From: Arthrobacter sp. SPG23
GTDB taxonomy: Bacteria > Actinomycetota > Actinomycetes > Actinomycetales > Micrococcaceae
NCBI RefSeq assembly: GCF_000876655.1
Contig: NZ_JYCN01000016.1
Location: 62,001-126,000, forward strand
Direction of reading: 5' to 3'
DNA length: 64,000 nucleotides
Shown here piece by piece: positions 1 through 8,510 of the stretch (position 1 is the first letter of the stretch; each line of letters starts with the position of its first letter). The position numbers and the translations under genes are program-made. The notes below the pieces were generated by a model. That model saw only the letters and a program-made list of their open reading frames with translations. It was not told the origin of the DNA and did not search any database.

Positions 1-13
1 CTAGACTCTCTTC

Positions 14-1504
14 ATGCGCAGAACGTCGGCACGAGGCCCCTGCGCCGCTGGGAGGGAGCGCGTGCTTATCCTGTCAGCAGGGGTAGGAGCGGGGCACAAC
101 AGCGCCGCGGCGGCGGTGCAGCAGGCGTGTGCCGCGCGCGCCGACATCGACGAGGTGCAGGTGCTGGACGTGCTGCAGGTGAGCAGCGTGCTCTACCGCA
201 CCCTGCTGGGCAAGGGTTACTTCGTCCTGGTCGAGGACTTGCCCTGGCTGGTCGAGTGGGGCTACGACATCAACGACCGTCCGTTCCGGCGCCGGGGCCC
301 AGTAGACCCCTGGACACGGGTGAACGCTCTTCCGGTCATCGGTGCGATCAAGCGATTCCGGCCGACCGCGATCGTGTGCACGCACTTCCTGCCAGCCCAA
401 CTGCTGGCGTCACTGCTCCTTCGCGGCGTGATTGACGCGAGGGTCGCTGTCGTCACGACGGACTACGACTTCCAGGGCCTATGGCTTACGGGCGCGTTCC
501 ACGCGCTCTTCCTGGCCAGGGAGGAGGGGAAGGTGGAGCTGATGGCGCTGGGTTTGCCCCCCGACCGCGTCGCGGCCACGGGCATCCCGATCGCCACCCA
601 GCTGAACATAGCGCCTGCGCGCGATGCAAACGAGACCCCGATGCTGCTGATCTCGGCGGGCGCGACTGGCGGCGACTATGCCCTCTCGGTCGTGCGGCAG
701 ACGCTGCACATGCGTTCGTCGTTCACGGCCACGGTCATGTGCGGACGCAACGATGCGCTTCGGCAGCGCATCGAGCAGCTGGTGGCGCCCGCTGGCGACC
801 GCTACCGCGTGCTCGGCTTAACGGCGGAGATGCCGCAGCTGCTGCGCCGCGCCGACCTGTTTGTGGGCAAGCCGGGCGGGTTGTCGGCGTCGGAGTGCAT
901 GGCTGCAGGGCTGCCCATGGTGCTAGTGAACCCCATCCCGGGGCAGGAGGTTCGCAACGGCGACTACCTGATGGAGCAGGGGGCGGCGGTCCGCTGCAAC
1001 ACTCCCGCGACGATCGGCTGGAAGATCGACGAGGTGCTGCGCGAGCCAGGCCGCCTGCAGCGGATGCAGGCGGCGGCGCGGAGAACGGGCCGCCCTGACG
1101 CTGCGGCGGACGTGCTGTCCGGACTGCTGGACGGGCCGTCCCGTCCGCTGGTCGTGACCCGCGCGGCGCAGAAGACAATTCTCGCCGCGAGCGAGCGACG
1201 CGTCGTTGCGACCGATCTGACGGGACCCTCCTCGCTGGTCCGCTTGATCGACTCGGCTGCGGGTAGCACGGTCGCGCTGCTGCAGGCCGAGGAGCTGGGG
1301 GATCTGCAGAAGCGGTACGCGACCCCGAACGGGGGTCTGGTGCTGCGGCGCGGCCAAGCGCACGTGTCGCTCAGGTGGGAGGAGCGGCGGTTGCTCCGCG
1401 CCATGCTGCGGGGGGACGACGAGCTGCCCGTCCGCGTCGAAGGGCCCTCGCCACCCCCTCGCGTAGTTCCCGCGGGACCGCCCGGACACGACCCTAAGGA
1501 CTGA
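14..1504 (+). CDS. MGDG-synthase/MurG-like glycosyltransferase
   Basis: Probable GT-B fold glycosyltransferase of the monogalactosyldiacylglycerol synthase type, which moves a sugar from a nucleotide donor onto a lipid at the cytoplasmic membrane face. Seen: an N-terminal acceptor-domain motif GAGH at residues 25-28 right after a hydrophobic strand (VLILSAG), a linker, and the C-terminal donor-binding motif KPGGLSASE near residue 290. About 100 residues follow the usual catalytic core and contain no motif I recognise. No transmembrane helix is evident. The ATG at 14 has no visible Shine-Dalgarno sequence and the window edge lies just upstream, so the start is uncertain. A small acyl carrier protein follows, hinting at a lipid-related locus. 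The exact sugar and acceptor cannot be read. Confidence 0.75.
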   Translation: MRRTSARGPCAAGRERVLILSAGVGAGHNSAAAAVQQACAARADIDEVQVLDVLQVSSVLYRTLLGKGYFVLVEDLPWLVEWGYDINDRPFRRRGPVDPWTRVNALPVIGAIKRFRPTAIVCTHFLPAQLLASLLLRGVIDARVAVVTTDYDFQGLWLTGAFHALFLAREEGKVELMALGLPPDRVAATGIPIATQLNIAPARDANETPMLLISAGATGGDYALSVVRQTLHMRSSFTATVMCGRNDALRQRIEQLVAPAGDRYRVLGLTAEMPQLLRRADLFVGKPGGLSASECMAAGLPMVLVNPIPGQEVRNGDYLMEQGAAVRCNTPATIGWKIDEVLREPGRLQRMQAAARRTGRPDAAADVLSGLLDGPSRPLVVTRAAQKTILAASERRVVATDLTGPSSLVRLIDSAAGSTVALLQAEELGDLQKRYATPNGGLVLRRGQAHVSLRWEERRLLRAMLRGDDELPVRVEGPSPPPRVVPAGPPGHDPKD

Positions 1505-1554
1505 ATTGCTGCAGTCACCGGAGGAGTTATGAAGGACAGGACGCCCGTCAGGCC

Positions 1555-1770
1555 GTGCAGGCAGCTATCTGCCAGGTGGCCCCCGACGTCGAGCTTGAAG
1601 ACCTCGCCGGCCGCGTCCGGCTGCGACAGGACCTAGAGCTCGACTCACTCGACTTTCTCCACCTCGTGGAAACCATCGCAAAGACCATGGGCGTGGACAT
1701 TCCGGAACGCGACTATCCGGCCGTGGCAACGGTTGACGGCATGGTCAACTACCTGGCCAGCCACGGCTGA
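1555..1770 (+). CDS. acyl carrier protein-like
   Basis: Small phosphopantetheine carrier protein of about 71 residues. The motif LELDSLDFLHLV places the prosthetic-group serine at residue 31, inside a predicted three-helix bundle, and the C-terminus (DGMVNYLASHG) matches the usual last helix. The assigned start is GTG 1555, which has no ribosome binding site. A strong GGAGGAG lies at 1520-1526, six to nine bases before ATG 1529, but that ATG is in another frame. Read with one extra base near 1540 the two join into a typical ACP N-terminus, so this copy may carry a one-base deletion or sequence error. It follows the glycosyltransferase by about 50 bp and is probably co-transcribed. Confidence 0.7.
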   Translation: MQAAICQVAPDVELEDLAGRVRLRQDLELDSLDFLHLVETIAKTMGVDIPERDYPAVATVDGMVNYLASHG

Positions 1771-2169
1771 AGGTAACTTGGCCGACCAAGGTGGTGTCCC
1801 TCCGCCGCTGTCATCGCAATCGGGTGCCATACCTGCTGTGCTCGACAGTGTCATTGGGTGCCCACTGTTGTGCGCTTACCAGGTCTCCGGCAGCACATTT
1901 GCGTGGCGACCGCCGCTGAGGCCGTTCTAATTCAGCTTTCAAAGAGCCGTTCGGTGTCATGGACGGCGAAGGCGCTTTGGGCCCGGTTCCGCGTGAACAG
2001 CATCTCGTCCGCGGCGAGCCAGACCTGGCAGTCTGAATCCCGGGGACAGGAGCTGGCCAGCTGCCTTGGCACAGCACGGCGGTGATGGTGGGGGCGCAGC
2101 GGCTGCGCCGGTATGGTCCATGAACCAATGCCGGTGTCTTCGGGGCCGCCGGCTGCGCTGCTTGGTCTG
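1771..2169. other. intergenic stretch without a supported gene
   Basis: About 400 bp between the acyl carrier protein and the Hsp20 relic. Only short overlapping frames with unnatural composition were seen on both strands; no promoter, repeat or RNA gene could be supported. Confidence 0.4.
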
Positions 2170-2410
2170 AAGGTTGGCAGGGACTTCCAAAACCCCGTCG
2201 GAGTAGGTGGCCTTGATATCTCCTTCCTTAACATCGTCGGGAAGCGGGACGCTGCGGCCGAAGGGTCCGTACCGGAATTCGGACCGGAAGCGCTGGGAGT
2301 CAAACAGTCTGTCCAGGGAGTGCATCAGCCCCGACGGGGTGCATAAGCGTGTTGAATAGCAAGGTCCAACGGGTCGTCGCGAAAGGACACCATTTCAGCA
2401 GATCAGACAT
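2170..2410 (-). pseudogene. decayed Hsp20 small heat-shock protein
   Basis: Relic of an alpha-crystallin type chaperone. On the minus strand ATG 2410, preceded by GGAGAAG, opens a typical start MSDLLKWCPF. After about 36 codons that frame stops near 2300, but another frame carries the C-terminal half of the alpha-crystallin domain: FRSEFRYGPFGRSVPLPDD, then a stretch ending DGVLEV. The middle of the domain is missing and the tail after VPANL no longer looks like an Hsp20 C-terminus. So there is at least one frameshift plus an internal deletion. What is seen is the two recognisable ends; the conclusion that it is non-functional is inference. Confidence 0.7.
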
Positions 2411-2560
2411 GACAGCTTCTCCAGACCCTGGGCAAGGAAGGGCCTTCAGCGGACCGGTGTCCCTCCAATAGATACTGCGGGCGAAACAGGCAACAAAGAC
2501 GAAAGGCCCCCGGGGCCCGCCGAGGTTCGGCATTTCTGGTCTTCCGGCTAGCATTATTGG

Positions 2561-3640
2561 ATGACCACTGCGGTCCACCATTCCGAAAATGCCTTCTCGC
2601 TGGCACGCCGGGCGCGAGGAGCGGTGCGCCGCGTCCCGGTCTGGACATGGCGGCTCCTCATGCGCTCGGTGCGCTCACGTGAGCGGACGAGGTTTAACAG
2701 CGAACCCATCACGGAAGTGGACTACGTCCACGACATAAATTACTTGGGCGACAATGTGCGGGCGCACCACCTGGACGTGCTCACCCCTGCTGCTCCGGCT
2801 GTGGACAGCCCTGAGGGGAGAGCCGGGAATCAAAAGTCCTTTCCTGTCTACGTCTATTTCCACGGCGGAGGCTGGACGTCCGGGGACAAGTCTGCCCTGA
2901 CCAAGTACTGCGCGAACCAGGCGCTCGGCGGGATGGTTGTGGTCAACGTCAACTACCGTCAGCCTCCCCGTTTCCACATGGGCCATGTTCTGAGGGATGC
3001 AAATGCGGCCTTGGCGTGGGTAAGTGCGAACATAGGCCAATACGGCGGGGATCCGGAATGCGTGATCTTAGGGGGTGACTCCGCCGGCGGTCAGATCGCG
3101 GCTCTGCTCACCGCTACCATCTTCAGGCCTGAGCTCGCCGCGCATTACTCCTTGAAGCCAGCTGTCCCCGGGAAGCACCTGAAGGGACTGGTTCAGCACT
3201 GCAGCGTGGTTGATTTCTCTGTGTTTTTCAAGAGCGGCTTTGTCCTCAGCCTGAACTTCGTCCGAATGTTGCTGCCATCGGCCGGCAAGGCTAGGGGCTG
3301 GATGCAAAGTGCCTTCTCCACTGGCCCGGGCATGGAACGGTTAAGGGCCGCGGCCGGCTTCGTGTCTCCCATTGAGTGGCTCGACGGCCGCTTCCCACCG
3401 GTGTTCGTCACTACGTCCGAGCGCGACTTCTTTTACGAGGCGAACGTGAACTTCATTAAACGGCTTCAACAGGACGCCGTGCCAGTAGACATGTTGATCT
3501 ACTCCTGGGCGAATGCCAATACTGAACACACATGGCAGCAGGACTACCGCTATCCGGAATCCCAGGAAGTATACCGGCGCCTGCGCGCTTTCGTCCGGAA
3601 TGTCTCACAGCAGCCTGTTGACCATGACCCCGCACCATAG
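2561..3640 (+). CDS. HSL-type alpha/beta hydrolase (esterase/lipase)
   Basis: Serine hydrolase of the hormone-sensitive-lipase/carboxylesterase group, 359 residues. Visible are the oxyanion motif HGGG (in YFHGGGWTSGDK), the nucleophile elbow GDSAGG, an acid in TSERDFF and a histidine in EHTWQQ near the C-terminus, so the catalytic triad looks complete. No signal peptide is evident, so the enzyme is probably cytoplasmic. The natural ester is unknown. The next gene, 26 bp downstream on the same strand, is another alpha/beta hydrolase, and the two may form a short operon. The start ATG 2561 was chosen because it opens the frame and leaves a normal N-terminal cap. Confidence 0.85.
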   Translation: MTTAVHHSENAFSLARRARGAVRRVPVWTWRLLMRSVRSRERTRFNSEPITEVDYVHDINYLGDNVRAHHLDVLTPAAPAVDSPEGRAGNQKSFPVYVYFHGGGWTSGDKSALTKYCANQALGGMVVVNVNYRQPPRFHMGHVLRDANAALAWVSANIGQYGGDPECVILGGDSAGGQIAALLTATIFRPELAAHYSLKPAVPGKHLKGLVQHCSVVDFSVFFKSGFVLSLNFVRMLLPSAGKARGWMQSAFSTGPGMERLRAAAGFVSPIEWLDGRFPPVFVTTSERDFFYEANVNFIKRLQQDAVPVDMLIYSWANANTEHTWQQDYRYPESQEVYRRLRAFVRNVSQQPVDHDPAP

Positions 3641-3666
3641 ACAGCCGTCCGGGCTATGTTTGGACC

Positions 3667-4611
3667 ATGGCAGCGCAGACGCAGGGTCAGGAACCGTCCG
3701 GGGTCGATCCAGAGGGGAATGGCTCCGCGAGGGTTGATACGGCTGCCCTGCGGGATGCCCAACTGGGGGACGTAGACTGGACCATCCCGCCTGCTGGCTC
3801 CGTGACCATGCGCATCCCCGTACCCAGCGGTCAACTTGCGGCCTTGGCAATGGGTGACCCCGACGATCCATGGATCGTACTGGTTCCGGGCGCCACTGGC
3901 TCGAAAGAAGACTTCTCGCTCATGATGCCGGACCTGGCCGGCGAGGGCTTTTTTGTACTGAGCTATGACCTGGCCGGCCAGTATGAGTCAGCAGCAGCGG
4001 GGCCGGAGAAGCTGGTTCCACCAAAGCGGCGTTACGACTACGAACTCTTTGCCGGGGATTTCCTTGCAGTCATCGAGGCCGCCGGCAAACCCGTGCACAT
4101 AGTGGCTTACTCCTTCGCCGCCATTGTTGCCCAAATCGCCTTTTCGAAGAGACCGGACCTGTTCAAGACCCTCACCCTGTTGAGCTGCCCGCCGGAGCCC
4201 GGGCAAAGCTTCCGTGGCGTCAGCCGGATCGGCCGTTTCAGCAGCTGGGCCAATGACCGGATCGGGGCAGCCCTGCTGATTTGGGGCATTCGCAGGGGCT
4301 TTGTCCCGGTTCCCAAGGGGCGCCGGCGGTTCGTCAACTACCGCTTCCGTTTTACCCGCCGGGCCTCTGTCCGGGACATCTATGGACTGATGAAGAATGC
4401 ACCGGACCTGAGGAAACTCCTGGCCGACGCCGCACTCCCGAAGTTCGTTGCGGTCGGTGAGCATGACTTATGGCCTTTGCACCTGCACCGGCGTTTCGCG
4501 CAGGCGATCGGAGCCCGGATCGCCGTCTACCGCGGCGGGCACAGTCCCTGTGAAACTTCGCCACACCAGTTCAGCCGTGACCTGCTGGTCCTTTACGGGA
4601 AGGATAGCTGA
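3667..4611 (+). CDS. alpha/beta hydrolase with atypical elbow
   Basis: Alpha/beta-hydrolase fold protein of 314 residues. Seen: an N-terminal strand WIVLVPGATGSKEDFS that should form the oxyanion region, a nucleophile elbow HIVAYSFAA, an acid candidate in GEHDLWP and a histidine in GGHSPCETSP. The elbow reads A-Y-S-F-A where the family normally has G-x-S-x-G; the serine is kept but both glycines are alanine, which is unusual though not unknown. A roughly 45-residue N-terminal extension rich in polar residues precedes the core. Substrate is not readable. It follows the HSL-type hydrolase closely and may be co-transcribed with it. Confidence 0.75.
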   Translation: MAAQTQGQEPSGVDPEGNGSARVDTAALRDAQLGDVDWTIPPAGSVTMRIPVPSGQLAALAMGDPDDPWIVLVPGATGSKEDFSLMMPDLAGEGFFVLSYDLAGQYESAAAGPEKLVPPKRRYDYELFAGDFLAVIEAAGKPVHIVAYSFAAIVAQIAFSKRPDLFKTLTLLSCPPEPGQSFRGVSRIGRFSSWANDRIGAALLIWGIRRGFVPVPKGRRRFVNYRFRFTRRASVRDIYGLMKNAPDLRKLLADAALPKFVAVGEHDLWPLHLHRRFAQAIGARIAVYRGGHSPCETSPHQFSRDLLVLYGKDS

Positions 4612-4655
4612 ACGGCATCGGAACACGCGTCATCGGCGGTCCCCCCATGCACGCG

Positions 4656-5176
4656 CTACCAGTGTATGCGTCCCAAGCGGCGCTTTAGCGGCGGTTTCTC
4701 CCTAAACTTGACCCTGAATGTCACAAGGGACATCTCGAGGCGCCGCCTCAGCGATGACCAGTTCCCGAACGGCCGCGACGAGACCCCGACACGGAGGGTC
4801 CGATCGTAGGTGACTGTCATCTCCGGGCGCAGATCACCGGGTCCCGTGACAACGGACATCGGCCCCGACACCAGGAAAATGGCTTCCACCCGCGCAAGCC
4901 AATCGGCCGGAGGCCGTGGTCAGTATCCAGCCGGGCGATGATGTCGCCGGCAGCCGCGTCAAAGCCGGCAGCAGCTGTGGCCGGTATGCCTTGCAGATCC
5001 ACCGGGATACGTTTCACACCAGCCGCCCTGCAGACATCCGCCGTCTCATCCGCGCTCGCATTGTCCACAACAATGCCCTCGTCGGCGGGCCGTGCCTGCA
5101 GGGACAGGAGGGTGAGGCATTTCTTCAGCATGACGGCATCATTACGACTGGGGATGACAATGGAGACGGTGGCCAT
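4656..5176 (-). pseudogene. decayed family 2 glycosyltransferase
   Basis: Relic of a membrane-side GT2 (dolichol-phosphate-mannose-synthase type). ATG 5176 opens MATVSIVIPSRNDAVMLKKC and continues to the donor-binding motif ARLDTD. Close to 4910 the frame shifts: the expected continuation PADWLARVEAIF and GPMSVVTGPGD appear in the next frame. Directly after TGPGD the sequence jumps to RPEMTVTYDRTLRVGV and RRLGRIHW, which normally sit near the end of the protein, so the central part including the acceptor-site region has been deleted in frame. The remnant ends at the stop at 4656. One frameshift plus one internal deletion make it very unlikely to be functional. Confidence 0.7.
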
Positions 5177-5252
5177 GGGGTGAGCCTACTTGCACCTGCA
5201 ATGCGGCGAACGCTGTGGACTGCGAACGTACCACCGGCTGCGGGTGAGGGGG

Positions 5253-5760
5253 CTAGCTGCCCAGCAGCGCATCCAGGGTGGCGAAGCCGTAGCCGGCGGC
5301 GCTGATCTGTTCGATAATCCCAGACAGGGCGTCGGCGTCCAGTGTGCGGCGAGTGGGATGGAGTGTTCGCCGTATTTGTCGTAGGCGAGGTTCACGGCGT
5401 CGGCGGCGATTTTCATGGCCAGGAGCGTTTCGGTGTCGGCGGCCTGGATGGTAAGTCCGTCGAGCTGTTCGATGTCGACCCAGGTGGCGTTGTCGGGGAC
5501 GAAAGCCGAGGCGTTGGTGTTGAGCCAGTCGGGGCGAGGTCGTAATCTGCGGCCATGTCGGCGACGACGGTGTGGATGGTGTGTGGGTTGGCGTAGCTGG
5601 CGTCGATGTCGGCGGTGGGGCGGTTGCCGATGCTCTGGAGGATGAGTGCGGCACCGCCGACTAGCTTGACGTCGCCGTGAGCACCGGCGGCCTGCAGGCG
5701 CCTGCCAAGTTCATGGAGGAGGGCCCGAATTTGTGCGGCGGTGAGTTCCCCGCCGGTCAT
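5253..5760 (-). pseudogene. frameshifted nucleotidyltransferase-like gene
   Basis: Probable DUF6036/AbiEii-like nucleotidyltransferase. ATG 5760 opens a frame with DVKLVGGAALIL and RPTADIDASY, the GG...D-x-D type metal-binding signature. Near 5530 the frame breaks; the continuation DWLNTNASAF and LLAMKIAADAVNLAYDKYG lies in a second frame, and near 5340 it moves again to a third frame ending ISAAGYGFATLDALLGS at 5253. So two frameshifts separate otherwise coherent segments. Its start overlaps the XRE regulator stop by ATGA, showing that the two were a translationally coupled pair, possibly a toxin-antitoxin type unit. The pairing is seen; the toxin role is inference. Confidence 0.65.
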
Positions 5761-6377
5761 GCGGTGGCCAGGCTACGTTCGCGGATGAAGACGTTCAACG
5801 CGGCGAGTTCCGGCGGTGTCTCGGTGCGGGTGAGTTCCTTCATGGGCGTACGGATGCTGCGGTAGGACTCTGCCGGCATCCACGCCGCATCAAGGGGCTT
5901 GATCCGTCGGGTCCAGGATGGCGCTGGTTGGCCGAGGCGGTGTGCGGTGTAGTTGGTGATTCCGGCGAGGGCCGCTAACCAGCGCGGGTCTTTGAGGCGG
6001 GGGCTGCGCTGGAGCAGCGGCATGCCGGCGGTGAGGGATGCCGTGGCGTAGTCGGCGAGCATTTTGATGGCGAACTCAAAGTCCCGTTCGGCGATGAGTC
6101 GGGTGAAGGTTGTCGCGTAGTCTCGCCGTGCCGGGTCGAAGTCGCTGCCGCGGGGGATTGGATCTGTGGCGACCAAGGACAGGCCGAGAGCGGCCATGAC
6201 GGCCAGGGTTTTGCCGAGTTCGGCGCGGTCGTGGCCGGCTTCCAGATCGATGATGAACTTCCGTGACACTCCGGCCATGTCGGCAAGGGTTTGCTGGGAC
6301 AGCCCGCGGGCCGTGCGGCGGGCGCGGATGATGGCGCCCGCTGCTGCGGGCGAGTCGATGCTGGCTTCAAATGTCAT
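5757..6377 (-). CDS. XRE-family HTH transcriptional regulator
   Basis: DNA-binding regulator of about 206 residues. The helix-turn-helix lies near residues 12-65 (IIRARRTARGLSQQTLADMA, then GVSRKFIIDLEAG). The rest, about 140 residues, is a helical domain I cannot name. The start ATG 6377 is chosen over an upstream in-frame ATG because AGGAGG sits five bases before it and the HTH then begins at a normal position. An 18-bp palindrome at 6404-6421 lies just upstream, a good autoregulatory operator candidate. The gene overlaps the broken nucleotidyltransferase by four bases. The arrangement resembles an antitoxin-regulator heading a two-gene unit. Confidence 0.75.
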   Translation of the reverse strand: MTFEASIDSPAAAGAIIRARRTARGLSQQTLADMAGVSRKFIIDLEAGHDRAELGKTLAVMAALGLSLVATDPIPRGSDFDPARRDYATTFTRLIAERDFEFAIKMLADYATASLTAGMPLLQRSPRLKDPRWLAALAGITNYTAHRLGQPAPSWTRRIKPLDAAWMPAESYRSIRTPMKELTRTETPPELAALNVFIRERSLATA

Positions 6378-6403
6378 GGCATCCTCCTGTGCTATATCCA
6401 GTA

Positions 6404-6421
6404 TGTCACCGAATGGTGACA
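6404..6421. promoter_or_regulatory. palindromic operator candidate for the XRE gene
   Basis: Perfect inverted repeat TGTCACC-GAAT-GGTGACA (7-bp arms, 4-bp spacer), 26 bp before the XRE start codon. Position and symmetry fit binding by the dimeric product of the gene; binding itself is inference. Confidence 0.5.
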
Positions 6422-7372
6422 TGAGCATCATTGCTGGGAGGCTTCGTGTTCGGCCGGGGGCGGTCCTGTCCTGTGTCGTCCAATGCCCCATGAGCTACGT
6501 AGGAAATCGCCGGAGGATGGAAGGGGGCGCGTTATGTGTCTGGTCCCTCGATTGGTGGCCGAATGTCGTGGCTCGGCCGCGTCGGTACCGGTGGCTCGTC
6601 GTGGTCGTCCGGTGGTCGCTAGCGTGTGCCTGTGTGCTGCCGCAGAGCAAAAAGGGGGTGTGCACAATGTGCACACCCTGGGCTTCAGACTGGGCCGTAC
6701 TGCGGTCGGATCGGGCCGGATTCCGCATGTTTCCGCGGGAGCCCAATATTTGCAGGGGTTGGAATGCAGTTCGAGTCACACCTCGGGCACGCATGACCCC
6801 TCGTCAGAGGGGTGTTTGCCTTTAATGTGTGGACAAAGCCTGTGGTCGCCTCGCTCTGACGGGTTGGTCCGCGGGTTGTGGCCTGGCCGCCGCGCTGGGC
6901 CTATTTAGGTGTGGGGGGCGGCGGGCTCAGTGCCCTGGCTGGTGGGTGCTCCGCCTGCCGTGTCCTGGTGCTTGGGGGGTTTCCTCGTTCCGGTTTTGTC
7001 GGGTTGGTCGGGGTGGCCGACACCTGTTCATGGCTTTCGGGTAGGGGAACGACATGACGAAGCCTCTGTGACGCGGAATGGTCTTGGAGGCCGCTTTTGT
7101 TGCGCAGGGGCAGAGTGGAGAGGAGTTTGTCCTGCCAAAGAAGGTATGGACATTGTCCACAATTATGTCAGCTTTATTGGAGTGGCCGTGGGGCAGTGTG
7201 GGCCTGCCTGACGTCAGGTTGGGATGTGCTACATCCGCACGCCAAACGGTCGCTGTCCCTAGCCGATGTCAGGTTCTTAAGCCCGACTTTCTAGTCTCCG
7301 TTGCGGTTTTCGCGGAATTGTTCAGGCAGCAGCAGCTTCAGCCCGCCTTCTGTTTTCCTCGTCCGACTCGTT
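6422..7372. other. repeat-bearing intergenic region
   Basis: About 950 bp between the XRE gene and the TDT transporter with no convincing gene. It holds a near copy of a dispersed repeat (6656-6790, listed separately), a weaker palindrome TGGAC-ATT-GTCCA at 7147-7159 that sits in a similar context, a TGACGTCA palindrome at 7209-7216 and GGATGT-GCT-ACATCC at 7222-7236. The frames here have the skewed composition of non-coding GC-rich DNA. Confidence 0.45.
6656..6790 (+). repeat. dispersed repeat, copy A, with 10-bp-arm palindrome
   Basis: Begins with the perfect palindrome GGGTGTGCAC-AAT-GTGCACACCC (6656-6678), continues through about 95 bp that align without large gaps to a segment at 36282-36398, and ends in a T-arm-like string AGTTCGAGTCACACCTCGGG. 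The same palindrome and the same CGAGTC-CACCTCGGGCAC end occur, without the middle part, at 37649-37690. A conserved TGTGGACAAA follows about 45 bp after both this copy and the one at 37.7 kb. No tRNA fold can be drawn, so it is a repeat rather than a tRNA. Confidence 0.55.
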
Positions 7373-8296
7373 TCACAATGCGCGGGCAACTGCCGTCGTT
7401 GCGGTGCGGGCAGCAATGGCTAGGGTGAAGGCTGTTGCGAGCCCGAGTATCGTCCAGGCGTAAATTTCCCGACCGGGGAGGCTGGTTGCGGCAAGCCAGC
7501 GGATGGCGTAGTTGGTGGTCGCGCCCACGGGGAACGTGAACACCCAGAACGCTGGTGAGAAGGGAAGCTTGCGATATTGGGGGAGGAGCATGACCTGCAT
7601 TAGCGCCATCATTGCCAGCACGCCGGTGAGCCCGAGTTGCATGGTCCCCACGGGTCCGGGGTGTGACACCATCCAAGCGATGTTGGCCGTTGCAGGCGCA
7701 GCCAGGTATGCGGACAGTCCGGTCTTGGCTGCTGGTGCCAGCGCGCCTCCGGTCATGAGCCGGACGGTGACGACGGTGCCCACGACAAGCCAAAAGAACA
7801 CGCCGACGCCGAACGCAGCCATGGCCGCACCGTGGAGGTGGAGGCTTGAAAATCCGATGCTCGCTACGAAGGACCCGGCAACGACAGGCAGCAGGTAGCC
7901 GGGATGGATGGACTGCATCGATACCCCGCCGGTAACCCAGTGTGCGAGAAGTTGTGCGGCGACGATGACCAGCGCGGAGATGGACGCCACACACAGCCAG
8001 GCACCCCAGGCCGGTAAATATTGGCTGTAGTGGGAGGAAAGCAGGATCCCGACGAGTGGAATAAAGGAGGCGAAAGGCCCTGCCACCTCGTGCTTTAGAT
8101 CAGCACGGAATGTTCCTTTCCGCCGCAGGCCCCGGAACACGTACCGGACGGTCAGGACCAGCCACAGGGCGGTGGCCGCTCCGTAGAGAATTTCCTCCGG
8201 CCAGACGGGGGATACGAGAGAGCTCCTCGCAGCGGACCAGCCGCCACCCAGACCGGCAAGCCCCAAGGGAATGCCGAAGCGGCTCAACTCATGCAT
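7373..8296 (-). CDS. TDT/TehA-SLAC1 family transporter
   Basis: Polytopic membrane protein of about 307 residues with roughly ten hydrophobic segments, matching the tellurite-resistance/dicarboxylate transporter (TDT) family, which forms anion channels or exporters in the inner membrane. Typical features are a glycine-rich first helix (GIPLGLAGLGG), HPGYLLP in the fifth segment region, and FWLVVGTVVTVRLM. The substrate is unknown. The open frame runs upstream past ATG 8296 with no stop until it meets the terminus of the IS21-type region at 8369, so the original start and a few N-terminal residues were probably removed by the insertion; ATG 8296 is the first available Met. Confidence 0.8.
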   Translation of the reverse strand: MHELSRFGIPLGLAGLGGGWSAARSSLVSPVWPEEILYGAATALWLVLTVRYVFRGLRRKGTFRADLKHEVAGPFASFIPLVGILLSSHYSQYLPAWGAWLCVASISALVIVAAQLLAHWVTGGVSMQSIHPGYLLPVVAGSFVASIGFSSLHLHGAAMAAFGVGVFFWLVVGTVVTVRLMTGGALAPAAKTGLSAYLAAPATANIAWMVSHPGPVGTMQLGLTGVLAMMALMQVMLLPQYRKLPFSPAFWVFTFPVGATTNYAIRWLAATSLPGREIYAWTILGLATAFTLAIAARTATTAVARAL

Positions 8297-8510
8297 TCCT
8301 GAAGCGGTGGCCGGCGGCAGAACTGGATCCTGGGTGGCGGGCGCCAGTGCGATAGCGGTGGCACTGGCTGTGACAGGTTTATATGGCCCCGGCAGGACGG
8401 TTATTTCTGGCCCCCCTTCATGACTCGCCGGGCACCTGTGGCGGTTATTTGTGGCCCCACCTTCAACGTTGGATTCATCACTGGATGGATGCGGCGGAAG
8501 GCTGGTCTGG

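Noticed and set aside
14..1770. Start of a polyketide or glycolipid biosynthetic gene cluster (glycosyltransferase + carrier protein)
   Set aside because: No ketosynthase, acyltransferase or adenylation domain follows; the neighbours are hydrolases and relics.
6422..7372. CRISPR array or phage remnant in the repeat-rich gap
   Set aside because: Repeats are dispersed, not regularly spaced, and no cas, integrase or phage gene is present.
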